Origin: Streptomyces coacervatus
GTDB taxonomy: Bacteria > Actinomycetota > Actinomycetes > Streptomycetales > Streptomycetaceae
Direction: 5' to 3'
NCBI RefSeq assembly: GCF_029223485.1
Contig: NZ_JARHTP010000014.1
Span: 62,001 to 126,000, forward strand
Length of the DNA: 64,000 nt
The position numbers and the translations under genes are program-made. Shown here piece by piece: positions 16,553-25,395 of the stretch (within the stretch, counting starts at the first letter, position 1; every line of letters starts with the position of its first letter). The notes beneath the pieces were generated by a model. It worked only from the letters and a program-made list of their open reading frames with translations. It ran no database searches and had not been told where the DNA came from.

Positions 16553-19500
16553 GTGCACCTCAAGGCCCTGACCCTCCGCGGGTTCAAATCGTTCGCCTCG
16601 GCGACCACGCTCCGGTTCGAGCCGGGCATCACGTGTGTCGTGGGGCCGAACGGCTCGGGCAAGTCCAATGTCGTGGACGCCCTGAGCTGGGTGATGGGCG
16701 AGCAGGGTGCCAAGTCGCTGCGCGGCGGCAAGATGGAGGACGTCATCTTCGCCGGCACCACCGGCCGTCCGCCACTCGGCCGTGCCGAGGTTTCGCTGAC
16801 CATCGACAACTCCGACGGCGCACTGCCCATCGAGTACGCCGAGGTCACCATCACGCGGATCATGTTCCGCAACGGCGGCAGCGAGTACCAGATCAACGGC
16901 GACACCTGCCGTCTGCTCGACATCCAGGAGCTCCTGTCCGACTCCGGCATCGGCCGCGAGATGCACGTCATCGTCGGCCAGGGCCAGCTCGACTCCGTGC
17001 TGCACGCCGACCCGATGGGCCGCCGCGCCTTCATCGAGGAGGCGGCCGGCGTCCTCAAGCACCGCAAGCGCAAGGAGAAGGCGCTCCGCAAGCTCGACGC
17101 GATGCAGGCCAACCTCGCGCGCGTGCAGGACCTGACGGACGAACTGCGCCGCCAGCTCAAGCCCCTCGGCCGCCAGGCCGCCGTCGCCCGCCGGGCCGCC
17201 GTCATCCAGGCCGACCTGCGCGACGCCCGCCTCCGCCTCCTCGCCGACGATCTCGTACGACTGCGGGAGGCGCTGAAGACCGAGGTCGCGGACGAGGCGG
17301 CGCTCAAGGAACGCAAGGAGAACGCCGAGCAGGAGCTGAAGAAGGCCCTGCAGCGCGAGGCGCTCCTGGAGGACGAGGTCCGGCAGCTCGCTCCGCGGCT
17401 GCAGCGCGCCCAGCAGACCTGGTACGAGCTCTCGCAGCTGGCCGAGCGGGTGCGCGGCACGATCTCGCTGGCCGACGCGCGGGTGAAGAGCGCGACGTCG
17501 GCGCCGCCCGAGGAGCGGCGCGGTCGCGACCCCGAGGACATGGAGCGCGAGGCCGCCCGCGTCCGGGAGCAGGAGGCCGAGCTCGAGGCGGCTCTGGAGG
17601 CGGCCGAGCGGGCCCTGGAGGACACGGTCGCGCACCGCGCCGAGCTGGAGCGCGAACTCACCCAGGAAGAACGGCGCCTGAAGGACGTCGCCCGCGCCAT
17701 CGCCGACCGCCGCGAGGGCCTCGCCCGGCTGAACGGCCAGGTCAACGCGGCCCGTTCGCGCGCCGCCTCCGCCCAGGCCGAGATCGACCGCCTGGCCGCC
17801 GCCCGTGACGAGGCCCAGGAGCGCGCCGTATCCGCCCAGGAGGAGTACGAGGCCCTCAAGGCCGAGGTCGACGGCCTCGACGCCGGCGACGCGGAACTCG
17901 GCGAGCAGTACGACGCGGCGAAACGGCAACTGGCGGAGGCGGAGACCGCGTTGACGGCCGCCCGCGAGGCGGCCACCGCGGCGGAACGCAAGCGAGCCGC
18001 GACGCAGGCCCGGCACGAGGCGCTGGCGCTGGGGCTGCGCCGCAAGGACGGAACGGGCGCGCTGCTCGGGGCGAAGGATCGTCTCTCCGGGCTCCTGGGC
18101 CCGGCGGCCGAGCTGCTGACGGTGACGCAGGGCTACGAGGTCGCCCTGGCGGCGGCTTTCGGCGCGGCGGCGGATGCGATCGCCGTCACGTCACCGTCGG
18201 CCGCGGCCGACGCGATCCGCCTGCTGCGCAAGCAGGACGGAGGCCGCGCGTCTCTGCTGTTGGCGGGTGCGCTGGAAGAAAGCGGCACGGCAACCGCCCT
18301 AAGGGGCGCGGGGAACTGCGCGACCAGCCACGACGAGCCCGCAGACGGCCAACGACCTCATGCGGCACTTCCCGCCGCCGACCTCGTCCGTGGTCCCGGC
18401 GACCTCATGCCGGCCGTCCGCCGCCTCCTGCACGGCATCGTGGTCGTCGGCACCCTCGAAGACGCCGAGGACGTCGTCTACAGCCGACCGGACCTCACCG
18501 CAGTAACCGCAGAAGGCGACCTCCTCGGCGCCCACTTCGCACACGGCGGCTCCGCGGGCGCGCCCAGCCTGCTGGAGGTGCAGGCCTCCGTGGACGAGGC
18601 AGCCACCGAGCTGGAAGAACTGGCCGTGCGGTGCGAGGAGTTGACCGAGGCACAGCACACGGCCACCGGGCGGCGCAAGGAATGTGCCGCGCTCGTAGAG
18701 GAGTTGGGGGAGCGGCGCCGCGCCGCCGACCGGGAGAAGTCGGCCGTCGCCCAGCAGCTCGGACGGCTCGCCGGGCAGGCACGGGGCGCGGCGGGCGAAG
18801 CGGAGCGTTCCGTCGCCGCCGCCGCGCGGGCGCAGGAAGCGCTGGACAGGGCCCTCGAAGAGGTCGAGGTCCTCGCCGAACGCCTCGCCGTGGCCGAGGA
18901 GATGCCGGTCGAGGAGGAGCCCGACACGTCGGTACGGGACCGTCTCGCCGCCGACGGTGCCAACGCCCGCCAGACCGAGATGGAGGCCCGCCTCCAGGTC
19001 CGTACGCACGAGGAGCGGGTCAAGGGCCTGGCAGGGCGGGCCGATTCGCTGGACCGGGCCGCCCGCGGGGAACGCGAGGCACGCGCGCGTGCCGAGCAGC
19101 GGCGGGCGCGGCTGAGGCACGAGGCGGCCGTGGCGGAAGCCGTCGCCTCCGGTGCCCGGCAGCTGCTCGCGCACGTCGAGGTCTCCCTCGCACGGGCCGG
19201 CGAGGAACGCACCGCGGCCGACGCCGCCAAGGCCCGGCGCGAGCAGGAGCTGACCGCTGCCCGGGGCGAAGGGCGCGACCTCAAGAGCGAGCTCGACAAG
19301 CTGACCGACTCCGTCCACCGCGGCGAGGTGCTCGGCGCCGAGAAACGCATGCGGATCGAGCAGCTGGAGACCAAGGCGCTGGAGGAGCTGGGCGTGGAGC
19401 CGGCCGGGCTCGTGTCCGAGTACGGCCCGCACCAGCTCGTACCGCCCTCGCCTCCCGCGGAGGGCGAGGAACTCCCCGAGGACCCGGAGCACCCCCGTAA

Positions 19501-20164
19501 CCAGCCCAGGACCTTCCACCGTGCCGAGCAGGAGAGGCGGCTCAAGGCGGCCGAGCGGGCGTACCAGCAGCTCGGCAAGGTCAATCCGCTCGCCCTGGAG
19601 GAGTTCGCCGCACTGGAGGAACGCCACAAGTTCCTCAGCGAGCAGCTCGAAGACCTGAAGAAGACCCGCGCCGATCTGCTCCAGGTCGTCAAGGAGGTCG
19701 ACGAGCGCGTCGAGCAGGTCTTCACCGAGGCCTACCGGGACACTGCCCGGGAGTTCGAGGGCGTCTTCAGCCGGCTGTTCCCGGGCGGCGAGGGGCGGCT
19801 GATTCTGACCGACCCCGACAACATGCTCACCACGGGTGTCGATGTCGAGGCCCGTCCGCCGGGCAAGAAGGTCAAGCGGCTGTCGTTGCTCTCGGGTGGC
19901 GAGCGCTCACTCACCGCCGTAGCGTTGCTGGTGTCGATCTTCAAGGCCCGGCCGAGCCCGTTCTATGTCATGGACGAGGTCGAGGCCGCTCTCGACGACA
20001 CCAACCTGCAGCGGCTGATCCGGATCATGCAGGAGCTGCAGGAAGCTTCGCAGCTGATCGTGATCACGCACCAGAAGCGGACCATGGAGGTCGCCGACGC
20101 GCTGTACGGCGTCTCCATGCAGGGCGACGGTGTCTCGAAGGTCATCAGCCAGCGGCTGCGTTGA
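16553..20164 (+). CDS. smc: Chromosome segregation ATPase Smc
   Basis: SMC condenses and segregates the chromosome with ScpA/ScpB. The 1203-residue protein has Walker A GPNGSGKS (31-38), the Q-loop region, two long coiled coils, a hinge roughly at 500-690, the ABC signature LSGGERSLTAVALL (about 1110) and Walker B PFYVMDEVEAALDD. The GTG at 16553 (MHLKALTLRGFKSF) is chosen because the conserved N-terminus begins there. A dispersed repeat (18302-18331) is read in frame within the hinge, giving LRGAGNCATSHDEPADGQ at about 583-600; this is unlike an SMC hinge and probably an insertion on a loop. Confidence 0.96.
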   Translation: MHLKALTLRGFKSFASATTLRFEPGITCVVGPNGSGKSNVVDALSWVMGEQGAKSLRGGKMEDVIFAGTTGRPPLGRAEVSLTIDNSDGALPIEYAEVTITRIMFRNGGSEYQINGDTCRLLDIQELLSDSGIGREMHVIVGQGQLDSVLHADPMGRRAFIEEAAGVLKHRKRKEKALRKLDAMQANLARVQDLTDELRRQLKPLGRQAAVARRAAVIQADLRDARLRLLADDLVRLREALKTEVADEAALKERKENAEQELKKALQREALLEDEVRQLAPRLQRAQQTWYELSQLAERVRGTISLADARVKSATSAPPEERRGRDPEDMEREAARVREQEAELEAALEAAERALEDTVAHRAELERELTQEERRLKDVARAIADRREGLARLNGQVNAARSRAASAQAEIDRLAAARDEAQERAVSAQEEYEALKAEVDGLDAGDAELGEQYDAAKRQLAEAETALTAAREAATAAERKRAATQARHEALALGLRRKDGTGALLGAKDRLSGLLGPAAELLTVTQGYEVALAAAFGAAADAIAVTSPSAAADAIRLLRKQDGGRASLLLAGALEESGTATALRGAGNCATSHDEPADGQRPHAALPAADLVRGPGDLMPAVRRLLHGIVVVGTLEDAEDVVYSRPDLTAVTAEGDLLGAHFAHGGSAGAPSLLEVQASVDEAATELEELAVRCEELTEAQHTATGRRKECAALVEELGERRRAADREKSAVAQQLGRLAGQARGAAGEAERSVAAAARAQEALDRALEEVEVLAERLAVAEEMPVEEEPDTSVRDRLAADGANARQTEMEARLQVRTHEERVKGLAGRADSLDRAARGEREARARAEQRRARLRHEAAVAEAVASGARQLLAHVEVSLARAGEERTAADAAKARREQELTAARGEGRDLKSELDKLTDSVHRGEVLGAEKRMRIEQLETKALEELGVEPAGLVSEYGPHQLVPPSPPAEGEELPEDPEHPRNQPRTFHRAEQERRLKAAERAYQQLGKVNPLALEEFAALEERHKFLSEQLEDLKKTRADLLQVVKEVDERVEQVFTEAYRDTAREFEGVFSRLFPGGEGRLILTDPDNMLTTGVDVEARPPGKKVKRLSLLSGGERSLTAVALLVSIFKARPSPFYVMDEVEAALDDTNLQRLIRIMQELQEASQLIVITHQKRTMEVADALYGVSMQGDGVSKVISQRLR
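18302..18331 (+). repeat. Dispersed 30-bp repeat, copy 2, inside smc
   Basis: Identical over 30 bp to 8646-8675. Here it is translated as part of the Smc hinge (GAGNCATS). The surrounding 60 bp or so, from ACCGCCCTAAG onward, keep the extended repeat context seen at copy 1, so the insertion has preserved the smc frame. Confidence 0.85.
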
Positions 20165-20243
20165 CGCTGCACAGGGCGCCTTCTCTTCAAGAGTTGAACA
20201 CATTCCCGTCACAGCTGCACTAAAAAGTCACAGCCACACCCTC

Positions 20244-20271
20244 TTGACTTCGAAACTTGAAGGCATAGTCT
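20244..20271 (+). promoter_or_regulatory. Probable promoter of the glucose permease gene
   Basis: TTGACT (20244-20249), a 16-bp spacer, and TAGTCT (20266-20271) resemble a housekeeping sigma promoter, about 85 bp before the start codon. The spacer contains CTTC-gaaacttGAAG-type symmetry that could be an operator. The rest of 20165-20357 holds no gene. Confidence 0.45.
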
Positions 20272-20357
20272 CGGCAACGTTGTTTTTACCTTCAGGTATC
20301 ACCTACCGGGAAGGGTCCCCCACCCGGCAGCGTTGCCGGTGGCCCGAGGAGTTGAAC

Positions 20358-21776
20358 GTGACCAGCACAGCGCAGGCGCAGAAGTCAGGAGCCAGAGCGG
20401 CTCGTCCCGAGCATCTCGGGCGCGTCACCTTCATCGCGGCGGCGGCTGCGATGGGCGGCTTCCTGTTCGGCTACGACAGTTCCGTGATCAACGGCGCCGT
20501 CGAAGCCATCCGGGGTCGCTACGACATCGGCTCCGCAGCCCTGGCCCAGGTCATCGCCATCGCCCTGATCGGCTGCGCCATCGGCGCCGCCTACGCCGGA
20601 CGGATAGCCGACCGCATCGGCCGTATCCGGGTCATGCAGATCGCCGCCGTGCTGTTCACGATCAGTGCCGTCGGTTCGGCGTTGCCCTTCGCGCTGTGGG
20701 ACTTCGCCCTCTGGCGCGTCGTCGGCGGCTTCGCCATCGGCATGGCCTCCGTCATCGGCCCCGCCTACATCGCCGAGGTCGCCCCGCCGGCGTACCGCGG
20801 CCGTCTCGGTTCCTTCCAGCAGGCCGCGATCGTCATCGGCATCGCGATCTCACAGCTGGTCAACTGGGGTCTGCTCAACGCCGCGGGCGGCGACCAGCGC
20901 GGCAAGCTGATGGGCCTCGAAGCCTGGCAGGTCATGCTCGGCGTCATGGTGATCCCGGCCGTCCTCTACGGCCTGCTCTCCTTCGCCATCCCCGAGTCGC
21001 CCCGCTTCCTGATCTCCGTCGGCAAGCGTGAGCGCGCCCGCGAGATCCTCGCCGAGGTCGAGGGCGACCACAACGATCTGGACGCCCGCGTCACCGAGAT
21101 CGAGCACGCCATGAAGAGCGAGCACAGGTCCACCTTCAAGGACCTGCTCGGCGGCGGCCTCTTCTTCAAGCCGATCGTCTGGATCGGCATCGGCCTCTCG
21201 GTCTTCCAGCAGTTCGTCGGCATCAACGTGGCGTTCTACTACTCCTCGACGCTGTGGCAGTCGGTCGGCGTCGACCCGACGGACTCGTTCTTCTACTCCT
21301 TCACCACGTCGATCATCAACATCGTCGGCACCGTGATCGCGATGATCTTCGTGGACCGCGTCGGCCGTAAGCCGCTGGCTCTGATCGGCTCGATCGGCAT
21401 GGTCGTCGGTCTGGCGCTGGAGGCCTGGGCCTTCTCGTACGACCTGGTCGACGGCAAGCTGCCGGCCGCGCAGGGCTGGACCGCCCTGATCGCCGCGCAC
21501 ATCTTCGTGCTCTTCTTCGCCCTGTCCTGGGGTGTGGTCGTCTGGGTCATGCTCGGCGAGATGTTCCCGAACAAGATCCGCGCCGCCGCCCTGGGCGTGG
21601 CCGCCTCCGCGCAGTGGATCGCCAACTGGGCCATCACCGCGAGCTTCCCGTCGCTGGCCGACTGGAACCTCTCCGCGACCTACGTGATCTACACGGTCTT
21701 CGCGGCGCTCTCCATCCCGTTCGTCCTGAAGTTCGTGAAGGAGACGAAGGGCAAGGCGCTGGAGGAGATGGGCTGA
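20358..21776 (+). CDS. glcP: Sugar-proton symporter, GlcP-type glucose permease
   Basis: A 472-residue MFS sugar porter with twelve predicted membrane segments. Family signatures are GGFLFGYDSSVINGA (first helix), RIADRIGRIR (loop 2-3), PESPRF (before the central loop), QQFVGINVAFYYSS (helix 7) and FVDRVGRKP (loop 8-9). The GTG at 20358 has GAGGAG 6 bp upstream. Streptomyces glcP lies directly after smc in S. coelicolor and is the main glucose importer linked to glucose-kinase-dependent carbon repression; the assignment rests on that synteny and the family motifs. Substrate specificity cannot be read from sequence alone. Confidence 0.88.
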   Translation: MTSTAQAQKSGARAARPEHLGRVTFIAAAAAMGGFLFGYDSSVINGAVEAIRGRYDIGSAALAQVIAIALIGCAIGAAYAGRIADRIGRIRVMQIAAVLFTISAVGSALPFALWDFALWRVVGGFAIGMASVIGPAYIAEVAPPAYRGRLGSFQQAAIVIGIAISQLVNWGLLNAAGGDQRGKLMGLEAWQVMLGVMVIPAVLYGLLSFAIPESPRFLISVGKRERAREILAEVEGDHNDLDARVTEIEHAMKSEHRSTFKDLLGGGLFFKPIVWIGIGLSVFQQFVGINVAFYYSSTLWQSVGVDPTDSFFYSFTTSIINIVGTVIAMIFVDRVGRKPLALIGSIGMVVGLALEAWAFSYDLVDGKLPAAQGWTALIAAHIFVLFFALSWGVVVWVMLGEMFPNKIRAAALGVAASAQWIANWAITASFPSLADWNLSATYVIYTVFAALSIPFVLKFVKETKGKALEEMG

Positions 21777-21835
21777 GCAGCCCCGCAGACTCGGGGAGAA
21801 GGGCCAAGTCCCCGCTGCCCCTCTCCTCGTACCGT

Positions 21836-21876
21836 CCGCCGTCCCCGCCCGGTCACTGCCCGGGCGGGGACGGCGG
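21836..21876. terminator. Bidirectional hairpin terminator between glcP and the oxidoreductase gene
   Basis: A perfect 17-bp stem (21836-21852 with 21860-21876) closes a 7-nt loop. It lies between convergent genes, 59 bp after glcP, and can terminate both transcripts. Confidence 0.85.
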
Positions 21877-21912
21877 TGTCATGTCCCACCAGATACCGGA
21901 TACCGTCCCGGC

Positions 21913-22884
21913 TCAGTCCCCCAGCGCCGGAATCACCCGCTCCGCGAACAACCGCAGACTCCGCCACCCCTCCTCCACCGGCATCCCGCCGGCCAGCGGA
22001 TGCAGTACGAGGTTGTCGAGCCCCTGCGCCACGCACTCGTCCGGCGTGAGAATCCGGTACACACCCTCGGCACGCAGCTCGCCCACGGTCGTGGCCGCCG
22101 ACCTCACCGCCGACTTGATGTCGCCGGACTGCCAGGAGGCGTACGTCCGCGCCTCGTGCAGGAAGTGCTCGCCGTGCTCGGCCCACGCCCGGTCCGGGTC
22201 CTCGGAGAGGTGCAGCAGCGGGGTCTCGGCGGTCGGCATCATGGTCCAGCCCTCGGTGCCGTACTCCACGAGCCGCTCCTTGTAATACGCCTCCAGCTCC
22301 GGCAGATGCGCGCTGGGGAAGAAGGGGAGACCGAGGCGGGCCGCGCGGCGGGCGGCGGCCTTGGAGGAGCCGCCGACCAGGAGCAGGGGGTGCGGGTCGG
22401 TGAAGGGGCGCGGGGTGACCCGTACCGTACGGCCCCGGTACTCGAACTCCTCCCCGGTCCACGCCTTGAGCACCGTCTCCAGCAGCTCGTCCTGGAGCCG
22501 GCCGCGCCGCTTCCAGTCCACGTCGAACTGGGCGTACTCCTCGGGCCGGTACCCGATCCCGGCGACGGTCACCAGCCGGCCGCCGCTCAGCAGATCCAGT
22601 ACGGCGATGTCCTCGGCCAGCCGCAGCGGATCGTGCAGCGGGCCGATGACCGCCGAGACCGTGACCGCGATCCGCCGGGTCGCCCCGAACACCGCGCCCG
22701 CGAAGGCGAACGGCGACGGCAGCCAGTTGTTCTCGACGCCGTGGTGCTCCTCCGTCTGGACGGTGGTGATCCCGTGGTCGTCGGCGTACGCGGCCATCTC
22801 CAGGGCGGCCCGGTAGCGGGCGCCGAGCGAGGCGGGGGTGGCACCGGGTTCGACGAGGTTGAAACGTACGACCGTGACGGGCAT
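21913..22884 (-). CDS. LLM-class flavin-dependent oxidoreductase
   Basis: Bacterial-luciferase-like TIM-barrel protein of 323 residues. Recognisable parts are TVQTEEHHGVENNW, RIAVTVSAVIGPLHDPLRLAEDIAVLD and GRLVTVAGIGYRPEEYAQF, plus LLLVGGSSKAAARRAARLG, where the phosphate of FMN or F420 is expected to bind. The cofactor (FMN or F420) and substrate are undetermined. Monocistronic, convergent with glcP and divergent from ftsY. Confidence 0.88.
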   Translation of the reverse strand: MPVTVVRFNLVEPGATPASLGARYRAALEMAAYADDHGITTVQTEEHHGVENNWLPSPFAFAGAVFGATRRIAVTVSAVIGPLHDPLRLAEDIAVLDLLSGGRLVTVAGIGYRPEEYAQFDVDWKRRGRLQDELLETVLKAWTGEEFEYRGRTVRVTPRPFTDPHPLLLVGGSSKAAARRAARLGLPFFPSAHLPELEAYYKERLVEYGTEGWTMMPTAETPLLHLSEDPDRAWAEHGEHFLHEARTYASWQSGDIKSAVRSAATTVGELRAEGVYRILTPDECVAQGLDNLVLHPLAGGMPVEEGWRSLRLFAERVIPALGD

Positions 22885-22996
22885 GGGGGTCCCCCTTCAC
22901 CGGGCACCGGGCGGGTGTGGAGGGGGACGTTAGCTGACGGAGTGTCAGACATCCAGAGGGGTGTCGCAGGACTCCATGACTGATACTGGACGGGTT

Positions 22997-24199
22997 ATGG
23001 AAACCGTCATCCTTGCTGTAGTCATCGCCGTGGTCGTGCTCGGTGCGCTCGGCGGGCTCGTCGTCGGCAGCCGGCGCAAGAAGTCGCTGCCCCCGCCGCC
23101 CCCCGCAGCGCCCGACATCACCGCCCCTCCGGCCGAGCCGCATGTCGGCGACGAGGCCGAGACACCCCGCGACGAACCGCGCCGGACGATAGAGGAGGTG
23201 GATCTTCCGGACGGCTCGGCGCCGGTCGCCGTCGAGGAGCCGCCCGCCCTCGAAATCCCCGAGATCGAGGTTCCCGAGCCGACGGCCGGACGCCTTGTCC
23301 GCCTCCGTGCCCGTCTCTCCCGCTCCCAGAACGCGCTCGGCAAGGGGCTGCTCACGCTCCTGTCGCGCGAGCACCTCGACGAGGACACCTGGGAGGAGAT
23401 CGAGGACACGCTGCTCACCGCCGACGTCGGTGTGGCCCCCACCCAGGAACTGGTCGAGGGCCTGCGCGAGCGCGTGAAGGTCCTCGGCACCCGCACCCCC
23501 GACGAGCTGCGCGGCCTGCTGCGCGAGGAGCTCCTCAAGCTGGTCGGCACCGACTTCGACCGCACGGTCAGGACCGAGCCCGAGACCAGCAAGCCCGGCA
23601 TCGTGATGGTCGTCGGCGTCAACGGCACCGGCAAGACCACCACCACCGGCAAGCTCGCCCGCGTCCTGGTCGCCGACGGCCGCAGCGTCGTCCTCGGTGC
23701 CGCAGACACCTTCCGGGCCGCCGCCGCCGACCAGCTGCAGACCTGGGGCGAGCGGGTCGGCGCCCACACCGTGCGCGGGCCGGAGGGCGGCGACCCCGCC
23801 TCCGTCGCCTTCGACGCGGTGAAGGAGGGCAAGGAACTGGGCTCCGACGTCGTCCTCATCGACACCGCCGGGCGCCTGCACACCAAGACCGGGCTCATGG
23901 ACGAGCTCGGCAAGGTCAAGCGCGTCGTCGAGAAGCACGCCCCGCTGGACGAGATCCTGCTCGTCCTCGACGCCACGACCGGGCAGAACGGCCTGGTGCA
24001 GGCCCGCGTCTTCGCCGAGGTCGTCGACATCACCGGCATCGTCCTGACCAAGCTGGACGGTACGGCGAAGGGCGGCATCGTGGTCGCGGTCCAGCGCGAG
24101 CTGGGCGTACCGGTCAAGCTGGTGGGTCTCGGCGAGGGCGCCGACGACCTGGCGCCGTTCGAGCCGGAGGCGTTCGTTGACGCCCTTATCGGTGACTAG
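22997..24199 (+). CDS. ftsY: Signal recognition particle receptor FtsY
   Basis: SRP-dependent GTPase that docks SRP-ribosome complexes at the membrane. The 400-residue protein has an N-terminal hydrophobic segment (METVILAVVIAVVVLGALGG), an acidic/proline linker, and the NG domain. GTPase motifs are GVNGTGKTTTTGKLA (about 205-219), DTAGR (about 290) and TKLDGTAKGG (about 352). The start at 22997 puts the membrane helix first. A TGATACT sequence just upstream could be the -10 of a near-leaderless promoter. Works with Ffh encoded at 31.5 kb. Confidence 0.96.
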   Translation: METVILAVVIAVVVLGALGGLVVGSRRKKSLPPPPPAAPDITAPPAEPHVGDEAETPRDEPRRTIEEVDLPDGSAPVAVEEPPALEIPEIEVPEPTAGRLVRLRARLSRSQNALGKGLLTLLSREHLDEDTWEEIEDTLLTADVGVAPTQELVEGLRERVKVLGTRTPDELRGLLREELLKLVGTDFDRTVRTEPETSKPGIVMVVGVNGTGKTTTTGKLARVLVADGRSVVLGAADTFRAAAADQLQTWGERVGAHTVRGPEGGDPASVAFDAVKEGKELGSDVVLIDTAGRLHTKTGLMDELGKVKRVVEKHAPLDEILLVLDATTGQNGLVQARVFAEVVDITGIVLTKLDGTAKGGIVVAVQRELGVPVKLVGLGEGADDLAPFEPEAFVDALIGD

Positions 24200-24239
24200 A
24201 AACTGGGCAAATGTACGGCCGGGTAAATCTACCCACGAA

Positions 24240-24280
24240 GAAGCGCCCGCCCCCAAGGTGCAGTTGGGGACGGGCGCTTC
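24240..24280. terminator. Hairpin terminator between ftsY and the primase-like gene
   Basis: A 17-bp stem with one mismatch (24240-24256 with 24264-24280) and a 7-nt loop lies between convergent genes. Confidence 0.8.
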
Positions 24281-24291
24281 GCTGTGTACGA

Positions 24292-24948
24292 CTATGCGCG
24301 CGACCGATGCGCCACATAAGCCAGCGTCCCCAGCAGCAACCGCGCCGCCGGCGGCTTCGTCGCCGAGTCCAGCGCGGGCGGCCGCAGCCACCGCACCGGC
24401 CCCAGGCCGCCCCGGTCGGACGGCGGGGCCGTGATGTACGTACCGGGGCCGAGGCCGCGCAGGTCCAGGGCGGCCGGGTCGTCCCAGCCCATGCGGTACA
24501 GGAGCTCCGGGAGCTCGGCGGCGGCGCCGGGGGCGACGAAGAACTGGGCGCGGCCCTCAGGGGTCGCGGTGACCGGGCCGACGGGGAGACCCATGCGCTC
24601 CAGGCGGACCAGAGCGCGGCGGCCGGCGGGCTCGGCCACCTCGATGACGTCGAACGCCCTGCCCACCGCGAGCATGACCGACGCTCCGGGGAACTCGCCC
24701 CACGCCTTGGTCACTTCGTCGAGCGTGGCACCGGCCTGGACCTGAGGCGCGAACTCCAGGGGATGCGCCCCCGGTGCGCTGCAGTCCGCCCGGCCGCAGG
24801 AACAGTCGCCCGCCGCGGCCCGGGCTCCCGGGACCGCGTCCCAGCCCCAGAGCCCCGTGAACTCGGCGACGGCGGTGCACTCCGAGGAGCGGCCGCGCCG
24901 ACGCGCGCCGGAGCGGATCTCCCGGATGCCGCCGATCGTGAAGCCCAT
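24292..24948 (-). CDS. Orphan primase-polymerase (prim-pol)-like domain protein
   Basis: The 218-residue protein resembles the N-terminal domain of 'bifunctional DNA primase/polymerase' proteins: the Cys/His element CSCGRADCSAPGAHPLEFAP is typical. The segment where a catalytic DxD is expected reads RAFDVIEVAEPAG, so the metal-binding pair may be altered. No helicase or other domain is fused to it and no replication genes flank it, so a role in plasmid or phage replication is not supported. GGAGGGGG precedes the ATG at 24948 closely. Confidence 0.7.
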   Translation of the reverse strand: MGFTIGGIREIRSGARRRGRSSECTAVAEFTGLWGWDAVPGARAAAGDCSCGRADCSAPGAHPLEFAPQVQAGATLDEVTKAWGEFPGASVMLAVGRAFDVIEVAEPAGRRALVRLERMGLPVGPVTATPEGRAQFFVAPGAAAELPELLYRMGWDDPAALDLRGLGPGTYITAPPSDRGGLGPVRWLRPPALDSATKPPAARLLLGTLAYVAHRSRA

Positions 24949-25395
24949 GCCCCCTCCAACGTGTCCGACGCATCGGTGGTTACGACGCGGATGCGGAACG
25001 TGACCCTCTGTGTTCCGGGCTCACCGGCTCCGCGCGGTCCAGGCGGCGCTCCGAAGTGCCCCGGGTGGTGAACTCGGCGGTGCACGCCTCTGAATGCTTC
25101 GCTCCGCCTACTCCCGGTCGGTCTATGTCAAGTGAATCGCGTAGAGGCCACCGCGAGTTCATTCGAAGGGGTGGCGAATGGTGGCGTTTCCGGGATCGCC
25201 ATGGCTGGGCGCGTGATCGTAGGATTACTTTGAGTGCACGGGTCCTGGGGGCACATGCACTCGTGGGTATGCCGGAGGCAACTCGGCATCCCGTTCGAAG
25301 GGTGACAACCGGCGGACGGGCGGCCGTATTTACCGGCATTCTGATAGGGCTTGGCGCACTCAGCGACAAGTGGTCTCAGGGATGGGGGCGTTCCA
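24949..25395. promoter_or_regulatory. 447-bp divergent regulatory region upstream of nsdA
   Basis: No credible gene. Two dyads are visible: CATTCG-n9-CGAATG (25160-25180) and ATGCCG-n9-CGGCAT (25269-25289). A possible nsdA promoter has GTGACA at 25302-25307, a 17-bp spacer and CGTATT at 25325-25330, about 65 bp before the start. The length and dyads fit a regulated developmental gene; the binding proteins are unknown. Confidence 0.4.
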
